In this document: piece by piece, positions 1-8,490 of the stretch
How positions within the stretch are numbered: the stretch's first letter is position 1
Layout of the letters: each line of letters starts with the position of its first letter
Assembly: GCA_964387645.1 (NCBI GenBank)
Contig: CAYLYM010000034.1
Span: forward strand, 1-33,251
Reading direction: 5' to 3'
Length of the DNA stretch: 33,251 bases
Source: CAYLYM01 sp964387645
GTDB lineage: Bacteria > Calditrichota > Calditrichia > RBG-13-44-9
Program-made: the position numbers and the translations under genes
The notes under the pieces: generated by a model
Told to the model about the DNA's origin: nothing
Seen by the model: only the letters and a program-made list of their open reading frames with translations
Database searches by the model: none

Positions 1-329
1 AGGAATAAATCAACACAGGGGAACGATTGTATATTCTTGTATCCGGAAGGTGAAAAAAATAACACAATAATACGAAAATCAGGTCTGGCTTTTTTGAATT
101 GTACGAGAAAGGGTTTAATGTGTTCAAATTCTCCCATAGAGGCACAGTGAACTACCATTAATGGATCTGATTTGAACTTAAATCCAGATTTTCTTAAGTT
201 ATGATGAATCCAATAACGGCCAACAATAGCTAATCGAAGCTTCTGATTAAAAATAGCCCCCAAGTGGCATAAAACAAAAAAAATTGGGACAAAAATCAAA
301 TTGTAGATAATGAAAATAATTATGTTCAT
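1..329 (-). CDS. waaA: 3-deoxy-D-manno-octulosonic acid (Kdo) transferase, N-terminal part, cut by the window edge
   Basis: An open frame of 109 codons starts with ATG at 329 and runs without a stop past base 1, so the 3' end lies outside the window. Residues 2-25 are a hydrophobic membrane anchor. After it comes a stretch with VHCASMGEFE followed by PDFRIIV and SPSGY. This matches the start of WaaA/KdtA, where a Glu in the xGE motif is the catalytic base and the downstream TPTG-like segment belongs to the GT-B N-terminal domain. WaaA attaches Kdo sugars to lipid A precursor at the inner membrane, so its presence implies a lipopolysaccharide-type outer membrane. It follows rsgA by about 60 bases on the same strand. 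No clear Shine-Dalgarno sequence precedes the ATG. The family assignment rests on the N-terminal motif only. Confidence 0.75.
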   Translation of the reverse strand, partial: MNIIIFIIYNLIFVPIFFVLCHLGAIFNQKLRLAIVGRYWIHHNLRKSGFKFKSDPLMVVHCASMGEFEHIKPFLVQFKKARPDFRIIVLFFSPSGYKNIQSFPCVDLF

Positions 330-388
330 TTTTTACAAATAATTAATAATTAGAATTATTAAAAAAATTTCCATTATGAAGAAGAATC

Positions 389-1333
389 TCACCGAGTTTT
401 AATCAATTCATACGGAGCTGCTCTCAAGCTTAAATAAATATTCACATAATTTTGGTATCGTTCCTTAAAAATTTCTTCTTTTTCCACAGCTTTCTTTACA
501 GCACAACCGGGTTCTTTCAGGTGTAAGCAATTATTAAATTGACAATTTTTTTCATAGGCAGCAAATTCAACAAAATATTTTTTCAGATCATTCTGGAAAA
601 TATTCCACAATCCCAACTCTCTTATTCCTGGAGTATCAATCACGTATCCACCAAAAGAGAGTGGATAAAGTTGAACAAATGTTGTGGTGTGAATGCCTTT
701 TTTTGTGTGCTCACTGATGGGGGATATTTTCAGGTCCAGACCAGGCTCAATGGATTTAATTAACGAACTCTTCCCCACACCAGAATGTCCCACTAAAGCA
801 CTCACTTTGTTTTTTAATACCGAAATCAACTTATTAGCACCGAATCCTGTTATTGCAGATGTAAAAAATAGCGGATAACCCAATTTCATGTACCATTGGC
901 GGTAAGACTCAAATTCCTCAGGGGAAGATAAGTCAATTTTGTTAATACATATAACTGCCTTAAGATGATTATGTTCAGCAATCACCAGATAGCGATCCAG
1001 AAGGCCGGATTTGAAAGGCGGTTCCTTTGCGGACATAATGATCAGAATCTGATCAATATTTGTCGCAATGATGTGTTCCCGATACGCTTTCCCTTCTACA
1101 GCACGACTTAATTTTGATCGACGCTCCAAAATTTTTTCAATAACACCATCAGTAGAAGATGTACGTCGAATCTGTACATCATCACCGACCTTTACTGACA
1201 TCATTTCTTGATTTGGAGCGCCTGCTAATTTACCTCTAATTGTACAGATGACAATACTTCCATCAATATCTACCCAATAATGCCTCCGGGTTACCTTAAT
1301 GACTTTTCCAATTTCATTACCTTTTTCACGCAT
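389..1333 (-). CDS. rsgA: Ribosome small subunit-dependent GTPase RsgA
   Basis: The 314-residue length is normal for RsgA (YjeQ/YloQ), a circularly permuted GTPase that assists late 30S subunit maturation and release of assembly factors. An OB-fold occupies about residues 7-70. The GTPase motifs come in permuted order: G4 NKID at 131-134, G1 GHSGVGKS at 182-189 and G3 DTPG at 233-236. The C-terminal zinc-binding domain has C264, C269, H271 and C277 in the usual C-x4-C-x-H-x5-C spacing. The ATG at 1333 has an AGGAA element a few bases upstream. It lies downstream of the PBP1A gene on the same strand with a 143-base gap, and waaA follows. Nothing appears broken. Confidence 0.95.
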   Translation of the reverse strand: MREKGNEIGKVIKVTRRHYWVDIDGSIVICTIRGKLAGAPNQEMMSVKVGDDVQIRRTSSTDGVIEKILERRSKLSRAVEGKAYREHIIATNIDQILIIMSAKEPPFKSGLLDRYLVIAEHNHLKAVICINKIDLSSPEEFESYRQWYMKLGYPLFFTSAITGFGANKLISVLKNKVSALVGHSGVGKSSLIKSIEPGLDLKISPISEHTKKGIHTTTFVQLYPLSFGGYVIDTPGIRELGLWNIFQNDLKKYFVEFAAYEKNCQFNNCLHLKEPGCAVKKAVEKEEIFKERYQNYVNIYLSLRAAPYELIKTR

Positions 1334-1476
1334 AATATTCCTATTTTTATTTAGACCAGAATTTTTCTAAAAAATCCCAGTAGTGCTAAATGTACAATTT
1401 TAGATAGGATTTCGATATAATTAATGAAAATAAAATTATCTCAGATTTATAAAAATTTTGAATGGATTGCATATGG

Positions 1477-3615
1477 CTAAAATAAAATTCTCTTCTTTCC
1501 CTTTTTCAGATTGGGGCCGCGATGAAGATCGCATTGTTCGGTAGGATGGTATTTAATATTAAATACCTCATCCAGAACATTTGGGCAGTAATTGGTAGCC
1601 AATTTACCACTATCGGCGCATATCTGTAATCGAATAACTTCGGGAGGTTGTTTAAAAGATTCATCGGGAAGCTTTAATGTTTGGTAGACACGTTTCATGA
1701 AATCTGCCCAGAAAGGTAGTGCAGCCACTGCTCCACTTTCTCCATTACCTAATGTTAACAATGGATCGTCTAAACCAACCCAGACACCTGCGGTGAGAAA
1801 AGGAGTAAAACCAACGAACCATGCATCGGTAAAATTATTTGTTGTACCGGTTTTTCCGGCTGCAGTTTTGGTAAATCCATACTTCCAGCGAGCACTGCCT
1901 CCGGTGCCGCTATTAATGACTGTTTCGAGCATGTTTGTCATAAGGTAAGCAGTTGCACGGCTTAAAACTTCCCGCCGTTTAGTAGAAGCACGATATATCA
2001 CGTTGCCAAAACGGTCTTCGATTCGCGTAATGGCAATTGGTTCAACCCGAATTCCCTGATTGGCAAAGACACCGTAGGCAGAGACTAACTCCAGTGGAAT
2101 GACTTCAGAGCTCCCGAGTGCTAAAGTTGGGAAAGGTCTTAGTGGGGTACTAATTCCCATTCGATGGGCGTACTCTGCCACCACCGAAGGACCAATTTCC
2201 TGTATAAGCCGCACAGCGACCATATTTATGGAATTTCGTAAACCTTCTCTTAATGTAGTTAAACCACCGAACTTTTTATTATAGTTTTCTGGATCCCAGC
2301 GCGTGCCATCTGGGTTAATTACCACCACTGGTTGGTTTAAAAACTTGTCAACTGGAGTATATCCGTTATCGAGAGCTGCTGTATAGAGAAACGGTTTAAA
2401 TGCTGATCCCGGTTGTCTTTTAGCCTGAACCGCTCTGTTGAACTTAGATTCGCGAAAATCACGGCCACCAGTCATGGCTAATATATGACCATTTTTGTGG
2501 TTAAGAGCAACAAAGGCAATTTGAACTTTCGCTTTCTCAGCAAAGACTGAATCTGGTATTTCGTTCTTTTCTTTCCATCTTTGCAATTTCCTGATAACCC
2601 GTTCCTGTAATTGAGGTAAATACTTGGCAACAGCAGAATCCATACAAGCCTGGATTTTGGTATTTAGAGTGGTGTAAATATTTAAGCCATCTTCATAAAT
2701 ATTAACACCCAATGAATCTTGTAAAGCATTTAGTTTTTGGCGAACATATTCCGTAAAATACGGAGCTATTTTACTTTGTTGTTGAAATTCATTTATTTTT
2801 AATGGAAGTTGACTCAAACTATCATATTGTGCTTTTGTTAAATATCCAGTTACATACATATTTCGAAGAACTAAATTCCGACGAGCCAATGCTCTTTTGG
2901 GATGATTAATAGGTGAATAATATGCCGGGGATCGGAGTAAGGGAATAAGCGTGGCGCTTTCTTCTATGGTTAAATCCTGAACATCTTTATTGAAATATTT
3001 TTTAGCTGCAGCTTGAATTCCATAAACACCATGACCAAAATATGAAACGTTTAAATACATCTCTAATATTTCTTGTTTTGAATAAGTGCGCTCTATCTGA
3101 ATGGCAGTAAGAATTTCCCGAAGTTTTCGATTTATTGTTTTTTCGAAGGTTAAAAATAAATTACGAGCAAGCTGCATGGTAATGGTACTAAAACCCTGAC
3201 TGAACCGCAAGGATGTTAAATTTACGAATATTACCTTCGGAATTCGACGGATATCTACTCCCCAGTGATCATAAAAACGGCGATCCTCGGTAGCTAAAAG
3301 CGCCTGGATAGTATGTTCAGGTATTCTTTCAATAGGCACGTAAACACGTTTGTAGCGGAAAAGTTCGTGGATTAATTCCCCATCTTCAGAATAAATTCGC
3401 GAAACTAATGCTGGATCAATATTTTCTAATTGTGTTAAAGCAGGCAAACCACTTAATAAGAAGATAAAATAAGCAATGAAAAAAATCAGAAAAAAACAGG
3501 TAAGTAAAAGAAATTTTCTTCTCTTAATTTTTTCCCAGAGACTTTTCTGTTTCTTAAGCTTTTCTGCCCTCTGTTTCCATTCTTCTATGGGATTGTTAGG
3601 ACCGGCTTCTACCAT
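1477..3615 (-). CDS. mrcA: Class A penicillin-binding protein (PBP1A family)
   Basis: This is a bifunctional peptidoglycan synthase of 712 residues. It has a basic cytoplasmic tail, one membrane anchor at about 35-55 and then a GT51 transglycosylase domain with catalytic E110 in ATEDRRFYDHWGVD. The second conserved Glu is probably in QEILEMYLN (about 182). The transpeptidase domain carries S404-x-x-K407 (SAFK), S462-x-N464 (SIN) and K588-T-G590, which is the complete penicillin-binding triad. It acts at the outer face of the inner membrane, polymerising lipid II glycan strands and cross-linking them. No strong Shine-Dalgarno precedes the ATG. The 188-base divergent spacer to the TPR lipoprotein gene should hold promoters for both. 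The symbol mrcA follows the general PBP1A family; PBP1A and PBP1B types cannot be separated with certainty here. Confidence 0.93.
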   Translation of the reverse strand: MVEAGPNNPIEEWKQRAEKLKKQKSLWEKIKRRKFLLLTCFFLIFFIAYFIFLLSGLPALTQLENIDPALVSRIYSEDGELIHELFRYKRVYVPIERIPEHTIQALLATEDRRFYDHWGVDIRRIPKVIFVNLTSLRFSQGFSTITMQLARNLFLTFEKTINRKLREILTAIQIERTYSKQEILEMYLNVSYFGHGVYGIQAAAKKYFNKDVQDLTIEESATLIPLLRSPAYYSPINHPKRALARRNLVLRNMYVTGYLTKAQYDSLSQLPLKINEFQQQSKIAPYFTEYVRQKLNALQDSLGVNIYEDGLNIYTTLNTKIQACMDSAVAKYLPQLQERVIRKLQRWKEKNEIPDSVFAEKAKVQIAFVALNHKNGHILAMTGGRDFRESKFNRAVQAKRQPGSAFKPFLYTAALDNGYTPVDKFLNQPVVVINPDGTRWDPENYNKKFGGLTTLREGLRNSINMVAVRLIQEIGPSVVAEYAHRMGISTPLRPFPTLALGSSEVIPLELVSAYGVFANQGIRVEPIAITRIEDRFGNVIYRASTKRREVLSRATAYLMTNMLETVINSGTGGSARWKYGFTKTAAGKTGTTNNFTDAWFVGFTPFLTAGVWVGLDDPLLTLGNGESGAVAALPFWADFMKRVYQTLKLPDESFKQPPEVIRLQICADSGKLATNYCPNVLDEVFNIKYHPTEQCDLHRGPNLKKGKKRILF

Positions 3616-3776
3616 AAATTTAAATTTTCAAATTGGAACTTACACTATATAATTTAATTTAATATATCATTAGAAATTAGAAATATTGCAAAATTAATGC
3701 AAGCTATTTTTGTGAAGGCAGATTTTGACATTAGAAAATTATAATGATTTCTTAAATGATAAGTTTTACTTTTCTC

Positions 3777-3806
3777 TTGTTAAAATCAGATTATCACGGT
3801 TATATT
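3777..3806 (+). promoter_or_regulatory. Candidate sigma70-type promoter for the TPR lipoprotein operon
   Basis: TTGTTA at 3777-3782 and TATATT at 3801-3806 are separated by 18 bases. Transcription would start near 3813, upstream of the ATG at 3838 but downstream of the TTG at 3805. It therefore also argues for the ATG start. The match is by eye in AT-rich DNA, so chance is a real alternative. Confidence 0.35.
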
Positions 3807-3837
3807 GTTTTTTTATAATAAACAAATAGTGTTAGAT

Positions 3838-5523
3838 ATGAAATTACACAAAATTATTTTTATTATGTTTTTTATCCTCCTCGTAGTTGGATGTGCTTCT
3901 AAGTCAAAAGTCGTTTTAAGACCAACCCCAATGAAAAGTCCAGCTGATTTTGAAAAGGCATATTGTTACTATTTAAATGGAGCTCTTTTTGATTTTCAGG
4001 ATCAGTATGAAAGGGCATTGATTGAGTATTTCCAGGCTTTACTTTATGATTCCGCCTCTGCTCAGATCCATAAAGCTATTGCCCGCGATCTAATGCGTTT
4101 ACAGCGCTATGAGACGGCAGTGGAGTATTTAAAAAGATCTTATAAGTTGAATCCCAATGATCAGGAAACTTTAAATTATTTAGGTGAAGCCTACTATAAT
4201 TTGGGAGATTTTAGGAAATCTGTTGCCTATTTTGAAGAACTACTAGAACTAAATCCCTATAATACATTCGTTCAGAACAATTTGCTCTATCTTTATTCAC
4301 AATTAAAAATGGCTGATAAGCAGTTTGAGTTTTATCGTAAAATGATGGAAATTTATCCAGGCGATATCGAAAGAGCTTTACAGTACGCTTTGATGGCTAT
4401 CCGGCAAAAAAAATGGGACGAGGCTGAAAAGGTTTTATCTACCATAGTTCGAGAAGATTCTACTCAATTAAATGCCTATTTTGTGTTGGGAAATTTATTC
4501 GAGATAAAAAAGGATACCGCCAGAGCTGTTCAAATTTACAAAGATATTCTCAAACGTGATCCGAATAATAGCGAAGTATTAGGCAGGATTTATCGTATTT
4601 ATCGAATTCGCAAAGATTGGAAAGAACTGGAAAAAATCTATAAACCGTTAGTTTCTGGCAACAAAGAAAATTTTCAAGCACGATTAATTCTTTCTGAAAC
4701 TTATTATTTTCAAAAAAAATATGCGGATGCTCGCTCTTTATTAGAACCGATATTAAATAATGAAAATTATAGGCCAGCAGCATTGGAGTTATTGGGAAGA
4801 ATCGCCTTTGATGAGAAAAAATTCGACCAGGCAGAAAATTATTTTTCTTTACTGACAAAAGAAAATGCCAAAAACAGATTTGGTTGGATCTTTTTAGCTA
4901 TCATTTATAACCGACAGAAAAAATACGATCAAAGTATCGCTACTTTGCGGCAGGCACTTACCATTCATAAAGAGGATCCCAGCCTTTTAGGACTTTATGG
5001 ATCAACTCTTAATGAAATGGGATTAAGCCAAGAAGCAATAGAACCTTTGAAAAAAGCTTTAGAATTGAATCCGGACGATATGAGTACCCTAGCCAGTTTG
5101 GCCGCTGTCTATGATAAATTGAAAATGTGGGAAAAATCCGATTCACTTTATGAAGAGGCGCTGAAAAAAAATCCTGATGATCCCCTTCTTCTTAATAACT
5201 ACAGTTACTCATTAAGTGAGAGGGGTATTCGACTCTACGAAGCCCTCTCGATGGTAAAAAAAGCTCTGCAAATTGATCCTGATAATGGAGCTTATCTGGA
5301 TACTATTGGTTGGATTTATTTCAAGTTGGGAGATTATCAGAAAGCACTCAAATATATTCAGAAAGCCGTAGAAGCTCGCGATGATAGTAGCGAAGTGATG
5401 GAGCATCTTGGGGATGTCTATTTCAAACTCGGTGAAAAAGAACAAGCACAGAAGTACTGGCAAAAGGCATTGGAAATGGATCCAGAAAATCAGGAATTGA
5501 AGCAGAAGATAAAAGATTTATGA
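3838..5523 (+). CDS. TPR-repeat outer-membrane-type lipoprotein
   Basis: From the ATG at 3838 the protein has 561 residues. The frame extends upstream to a TTG at 3805, but starting at the ATG gives a clean lipoprotein signal: MKLHK, a hydrophobic core, then the lipobox LVVGC with the acylated Cys at residue 19. The rest is an almost continuous array of tetratricopeptide repeats with the W-LG-Y-A-P pattern, for example ALELNPDDMSTLASLAAVYD and LQIDPDNGAYLDTIGWIYF. Such lipoproteins act as protein-interaction scaffolds in the envelope; no catalytic motif is visible. The stop overlaps the next start as ATGA (5520-5523), so the LolB-like lipoprotein is probably made in a coupled fashion and may be a partner. 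The exact function is unknown. Confidence 0.85.
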   Translation: MKLHKIIFIMFFILLVVGCASKSKVVLRPTPMKSPADFEKAYCYYLNGALFDFQDQYERALIEYFQALLYDSASAQIHKAIARDLMRLQRYETAVEYLKRSYKLNPNDQETLNYLGEAYYNLGDFRKSVAYFEELLELNPYNTFVQNNLLYLYSQLKMADKQFEFYRKMMEIYPGDIERALQYALMAIRQKKWDEAEKVLSTIVREDSTQLNAYFVLGNLFEIKKDTARAVQIYKDILKRDPNNSEVLGRIYRIYRIRKDWKELEKIYKPLVSGNKENFQARLILSETYYFQKKYADARSLLEPILNNENYRPAALELLGRIAFDEKKFDQAENYFSLLTKENAKNRFGWIFLAIIYNRQKKYDQSIATLRQALTIHKEDPSLLGLYGSTLNEMGLSQEAIEPLKKALELNPDDMSTLASLAAVYDKLKMWEKSDSLYEEALKKNPDDPLLLNNYSYSLSERGIRLYEALSMVKKALQIDPDNGAYLDTIGWIYFKLGDYQKALKYIQKAVEARDDSSEVMEHLGDVYFKLGEKEQAQKYWQKALEMDPENQELKQKIKDL

Positions 5524-6287
5524 AATATCTCTATGGTTTTTTTTATGTTATTGGGATATTACTTCTTACCAGTTGCTCTTCTTCATTGAGAAATCGAGCG
5601 GTTATTCATTTCCAATCTCTATCTGAATGGCCGGTACTATATGAAAAAAATTTTAATAACATAAAGAATTTACAGAGCAACACCAGATTAACAATCGAGA
5701 GTCCTGAACTTTCCACTTCTTTTAATGCTAAACTTATTTATAGCGCTCCTGATACATTTTTCCTCGAAGCCGGTGGCCCATTAGGAATTGACATAGGTAA
5801 GATTTTTGTGGGAAAGAACCGCTTTATTATTTATAATCAATATAACAATCAATTTTTAACAGGGTCACTTGATGATAATTATTATAATACATTCTTGCAA
5901 ACAAGTCTGACTTTTAAACAAATTAAAAACGCCCTAATCGGATATGTTCCGCTGCCCGATAATATTCAGTTGGTAGATGAGCGACACGGTGTATTTCTAG
6001 CCTTGAATGATGGAAAAAAATGGCGCTTTGTGGTAAATACTAAAAGCGGATTGCTTGAATTACTTGAAATTTATGAAGAAAATCGCTTAATTCTGAAACA
6101 AGAATTTAAGCGGTATCAATTTTTAGCCGGGATCGCCTTTCCCACTCTTATACGCGTTGTTTTGCCGCAACGTACTGAAATGGTGTCTATTTTGCATAAA
6201 GATATTGTCATCAATGGTAGCCTGGATACCCGGGCTTACAAAATAGAAATTAGTCCAAAAGTTGATCAAATAATAGTGGATGGTTAA
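5520..6287 (+). CDS. Small lipoprotein, LolB/DUF4292-like
   Basis: This 255-residue protein has a type II signal peptide: a hydrophobic core, then LLTSCSSS with the lipid-modified Cys at residue 19. The mature part is rich in alternating beta strands, with phrases such as LYEKNFNNIKNLQSNTRLTIES, PDTFFLEAGGPLGIDIGKIFVG, WRFVVNTKSGLLELLEIYE and AFPTLIRVVLP. This resembles the half-barrel LolA/LolB fold and the DUF4292 lipoproteins common in Bacteroidota-like genomes. A role in lipoprotein or lipid handling at the outer membrane is inferred from the fold resemblance only. The start codon overlaps the stop of the TPR gene, and the next glycosyltransferase begins two bases after the stop, so it lies firmly inside an operon. 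Confidence 0.6.
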   Translation: MKYLYGFFYVIGILLLTSCSSSLRNRAVIHFQSLSEWPVLYEKNFNNIKNLQSNTRLTIESPELSTSFNAKLIYSAPDTFFLEAGGPLGIDIGKIFVGKNRFIIYNQYNNQFLTGSLDDNYYNTFLQTSLTFKQIKNALIGYVPLPDNIQLVDERHGVFLALNDGKKWRFVVNTKSGLLELLEIYEENRLILKQEFKRYQFLAGIAFPTLIRVVLPQRTEMVSILHKDIVINGSLDTRAYKIEISPKVDQIIVDG

Positions 6288-6289
6288 CA

Positions 6290-7216
6290 ATGTTCGATAT
6301 TTCTATCGTTATTCCAGCCTTTAATGAGAGCAAATCTTTACCTGAATTATTATTACAAATTCAGGAGGCGTTCTTATCTACCACATATACTTATGAAATC
6401 ATCGTGGTGGATGATGGGAGTACTGATAATACTCTGGAAGTACTCAAATCTTTAAAGGAACAGTTTAAGACATTGAAAATCATTTCCTTTAGAAGGAATT
6501 ACGGTAAAAGTGCAGCTTTGTCCATCGGTTTTAAAACAGCCAGGGGGGAATATGTAATTACTATGGATGCCGATTTACAGGATGATCCTGCGGAAATTCC
6601 GAATCTTATTTCTAAAATTGAAGAAGGCTATGATCTGGTCTCGGGTTGGAAGAAGAAACGTCAAGATCCCTTAAGCAAGACGATACCTTCAAAGATTTTT
6701 AATTTTGTCACTTCGCGACTTACCGGAATTCGTATCCATGATTTTAATTGTGGACTGAAAGCTTATCGACGGAAGGTTATTAACGATTTACAGGTCTATG
6801 GCGAATTACATCGTTTTTTACCGGTCCTGGCACACTGGAATGGTTATCGAGTTGGTGAAGTGGTTGTTCAACATCACCCACGGAAATATGGAAAAACCAA
6901 GTTTGGTATTTCGCGTTTCTTCAATGGGTTTTTCGATTTAATTACCGTTTTGTTCATCACCCGCTACAAAACTACCCCTCTCCATATTTTTGGAATGTTT
7001 GGATTGGTTACTTCTTCTTTCGGTTTCCTTATAGAATTATATTTGACTATCCGTTGGTTCATGGGCGAAAGCATTCGGGGTCGACCCTTATTCTTCCTGG
7101 GTATTCTTGCCATAATTGTCGGTATTCAGTTTGTAGTCTTCGGTTTATTGGCAGAAATGCTCTCGGCACATTTTGCTGAGCGGGTAAACTATTCTATTAA
7201 AGAGAAGATTGAATGA
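6290..7216 (+). CDS. Family 2 glycosyltransferase, polyprenyl-phosphate type (DPM1/GtrB/ArnC-like)
   Basis: The 308 residues have a GT-A domain followed by two membrane helices. Visible motifs are VDDGSTDNT with DDGS at 41-44 (nucleotide binding), MDADLQDDP at about 92-100 (metal-binding DXD region) and HHPRKYGKTKFG at 195-206, the conserved basic loop of polyprenyl-phosphate sugar transferases. Hydrophobic segments are at about 232-255 and 267-292. Known relatives transfer a sugar from a nucleotide donor to undecaprenyl or dolichyl phosphate at the cytoplasmic membrane face, supplying lipid-linked sugar for envelope glycans. The donor sugar cannot be told from sequence. It begins two bases after the LolB-like gene's stop and ends in an ATGA overlap with a micro-ORF. 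Confidence 0.88.
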   Translation: MFDISIVIPAFNESKSLPELLLQIQEAFLSTTYTYEIIVVDDGSTDNTLEVLKSLKEQFKTLKIISFRRNYGKSAALSIGFKTARGEYVITMDADLQDDPAEIPNLISKIEEGYDLVSGWKKKRQDPLSKTIPSKIFNFVTSRLTGIRIHDFNCGLKAYRRKVINDLQVYGELHRFLPVLAHWNGYRVGEVVVQHHPRKYGKTKFGISRFFNGFFDLITVLFITRYKTTPLHIFGMFGLVTSSFGFLIELYLTIRWFMGESIRGRPLFFLGILAIIVGIQFVVFGLLAEMLSAHFAERVNYSIKEKIE

Positions 7217-7323
7217 TAAACAAAAACCTACAGAATTTGTTTAAAGGAGAATGGAGCCAGGCAGTAGTTAAGTTCCAATATAGATGGATTCGAAATTATG
7301 GAGAAAAAATATCGGCTATATAG
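7213..7323 (+). CDS. Possible 36-residue micro-ORF bridging two glycosyltransferase genes
   Basis: An ATG at 7213 overlaps the stop of the upstream glycosyltransferase (ATGA) and opens 36 codons ending in TAG at 7321-7323, which is 26 bases inside the next gene's frame. The product starts MINKNLQNLFKGEW and is basic and aromatic, with no signal peptide and no recognised family. The second glycosyltransferase's own ATG at 7298 has only a weak ribosome site, so translating this micro-ORF could bring ribosomes to it. It could equally be a chance frame. I see no homology. Confidence 0.3.
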   Translation: MINKNLQNLFKGEWSQAVVKFQYRWIRNYGEKISAI

Positions 7324-8338
7324 CGTTATTGTCCCATCTTACAATAGAAAAGAAGAAATTAGAGAATTGTTAGAATCCTTGCGTCAATTGGATTTTCCAC
7401 GAGATAGAGTGGAAGTGATTATTGCCGATGATGGTTCTACTGATAATACCGCCGAATTAGTGGAATCCTTTCGAGAAAAATTTCCTTTCCCGCTGAAGTT
7501 TTATCATCAACAAAACAAAGGGCCAGGTGCCGCTCGTAACATGGGGATGCAGAAAGCTACGGGAGATTTTTTCATTTTTGTAGATAGTGATTGTACTGTT
7601 CCATCACACTGGTTAAAACAAATAGACCTGGAGTTGCATAAACATCAAGCGGATGCTTTTGGTGGTCCAGATAGCTTTCGGGAAGATTTTCCGCCCCTGC
7701 TGAAAGCCATTAATTATTCAATGACTTCTTTCATTACGACGGGTGGATTAAGGGGCCACAAAGGTAAGAAGCTGGCTAAATACTATCCCAGAAGTTTTAA
7801 TATGGGTTTGTCCAGGAAACTACAGAAAAAAATTGGGGGATTTGGTTCTTTAAGGCATGGACAGGATATTGAATTCAGCAATCGAATCATTAAAAGTGGA
7901 GCCAAAGTTATTTATGTTGGAGAAGCACCGGTTTTTCATAAAAGGCGAACCAGCATTAGAAAATTTTTTCGACAGGTATTTAACTGGGGCGTTGCCCGGA
8001 TAAACCTTTACAAAATAGATCGTTCGATGTTAGAACTTTTACATGCTGCCCCCGCTCTGGCTACTTTGTTGCTTTTTCTGCTGATTCTGGGTAGCATTTT
8101 ATCATCACAATTCTGGCAAATTTCGCGTTGGCTTTTTATTTTCGGTTTATGTGTGTTGATCTTTTCAGGAATTCATGCAGTCATTCAATACAAGAATTGG
8201 CGGATGATTTACCTGGTTCCGATGATTATGCCAATCCAGGTTATCGGCTATGGACTGGGTTTTATTTTTGCTTTTTTTTACCGGGTGATTTTGGGTAAAT
8301 CAGAATTCGTCGGATTTAAGAAACGTTACTATAAATAA
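7298..8338 (+). CDS. Family 2 glycosyltransferase with C-terminal membrane helices
   Basis: This protein of 346 residues has an N-terminal GT-A domain. The fold markers are IVPSYNRKEE near the start, ADDGSTDNT with DDGS at 44-47, FVDSDCT with DSD at 96-98 and HGQDIEF near 187-193, where the acidic residue of the (E/Q)D motif normally acts as catalytic base. The phrase FHKRRTSIRKFFRQVFNWG is typical of processive or membrane-anchored GT2 enzymes. Three hydrophobic segments at about 244-264, 270-290 and 305-332 anchor the C-terminus. It probably adds a sugar to a lipid-linked or polysaccharide acceptor at the inner membrane; donor and acceptor are unknown. It is the last gene of the TPR/LolB-like/GT unit. 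Confidence 0.85.
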   Translation: MEKKYRLYSVIVPSYNRKEEIRELLESLRQLDFPRDRVEVIIADDGSTDNTAELVESFREKFPFPLKFYHQQNKGPGAARNMGMQKATGDFFIFVDSDCTVPSHWLKQIDLELHKHQADAFGGPDSFREDFPPLLKAINYSMTSFITTGGLRGHKGKKLAKYYPRSFNMGLSRKLQKKIGGFGSLRHGQDIEFSNRIIKSGAKVIYVGEAPVFHKRRTSIRKFFRQVFNWGVARINLYKIDRSMLELLHAAPALATLLLFLLILGSILSSQFWQISRWLFIFGLCVLIFSGIHAVIQYKNWRMIYLVPMIMPIQVIGYGLGFIFAFFYRVILGKSEFVGFKKRYYK

Positions 8339-8490
8339 AAATTTTGTCATTGTTATTTCCTTCGTCTCAAAAAATTTATCTTAAAATTTTTTATTCATCT
8401 TTTTTTACGATCAAAAATAGGTGCAACAATTCATTAAACATTATTATATTATATAGTTATGAAATATAGAGCAAAACTCGGAGACATTTC

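Noticed and set aside
3725..3745. TTGACA followed by TATAAT upstream of the TPR gene
   Set aside because: Both hexamers are perfect but only nine bases apart, too close for a sigma70 promoter; the pair at 3777-3806 has workable spacing.
3805..3837. TTG start at 3805 for the TPR lipoprotein
   Set aside because: It would put 11 extra residues before the signal peptide, has no ribosome site and would lie within the candidate promoter.
8369..8392. AT-only hairpin (AAAAAATTT/AAATTTTTT) after the second glycosyltransferase gene as terminator
   Set aside because: The stem has no GC pair, and such matches are expected by chance in this AT-rich spacer.
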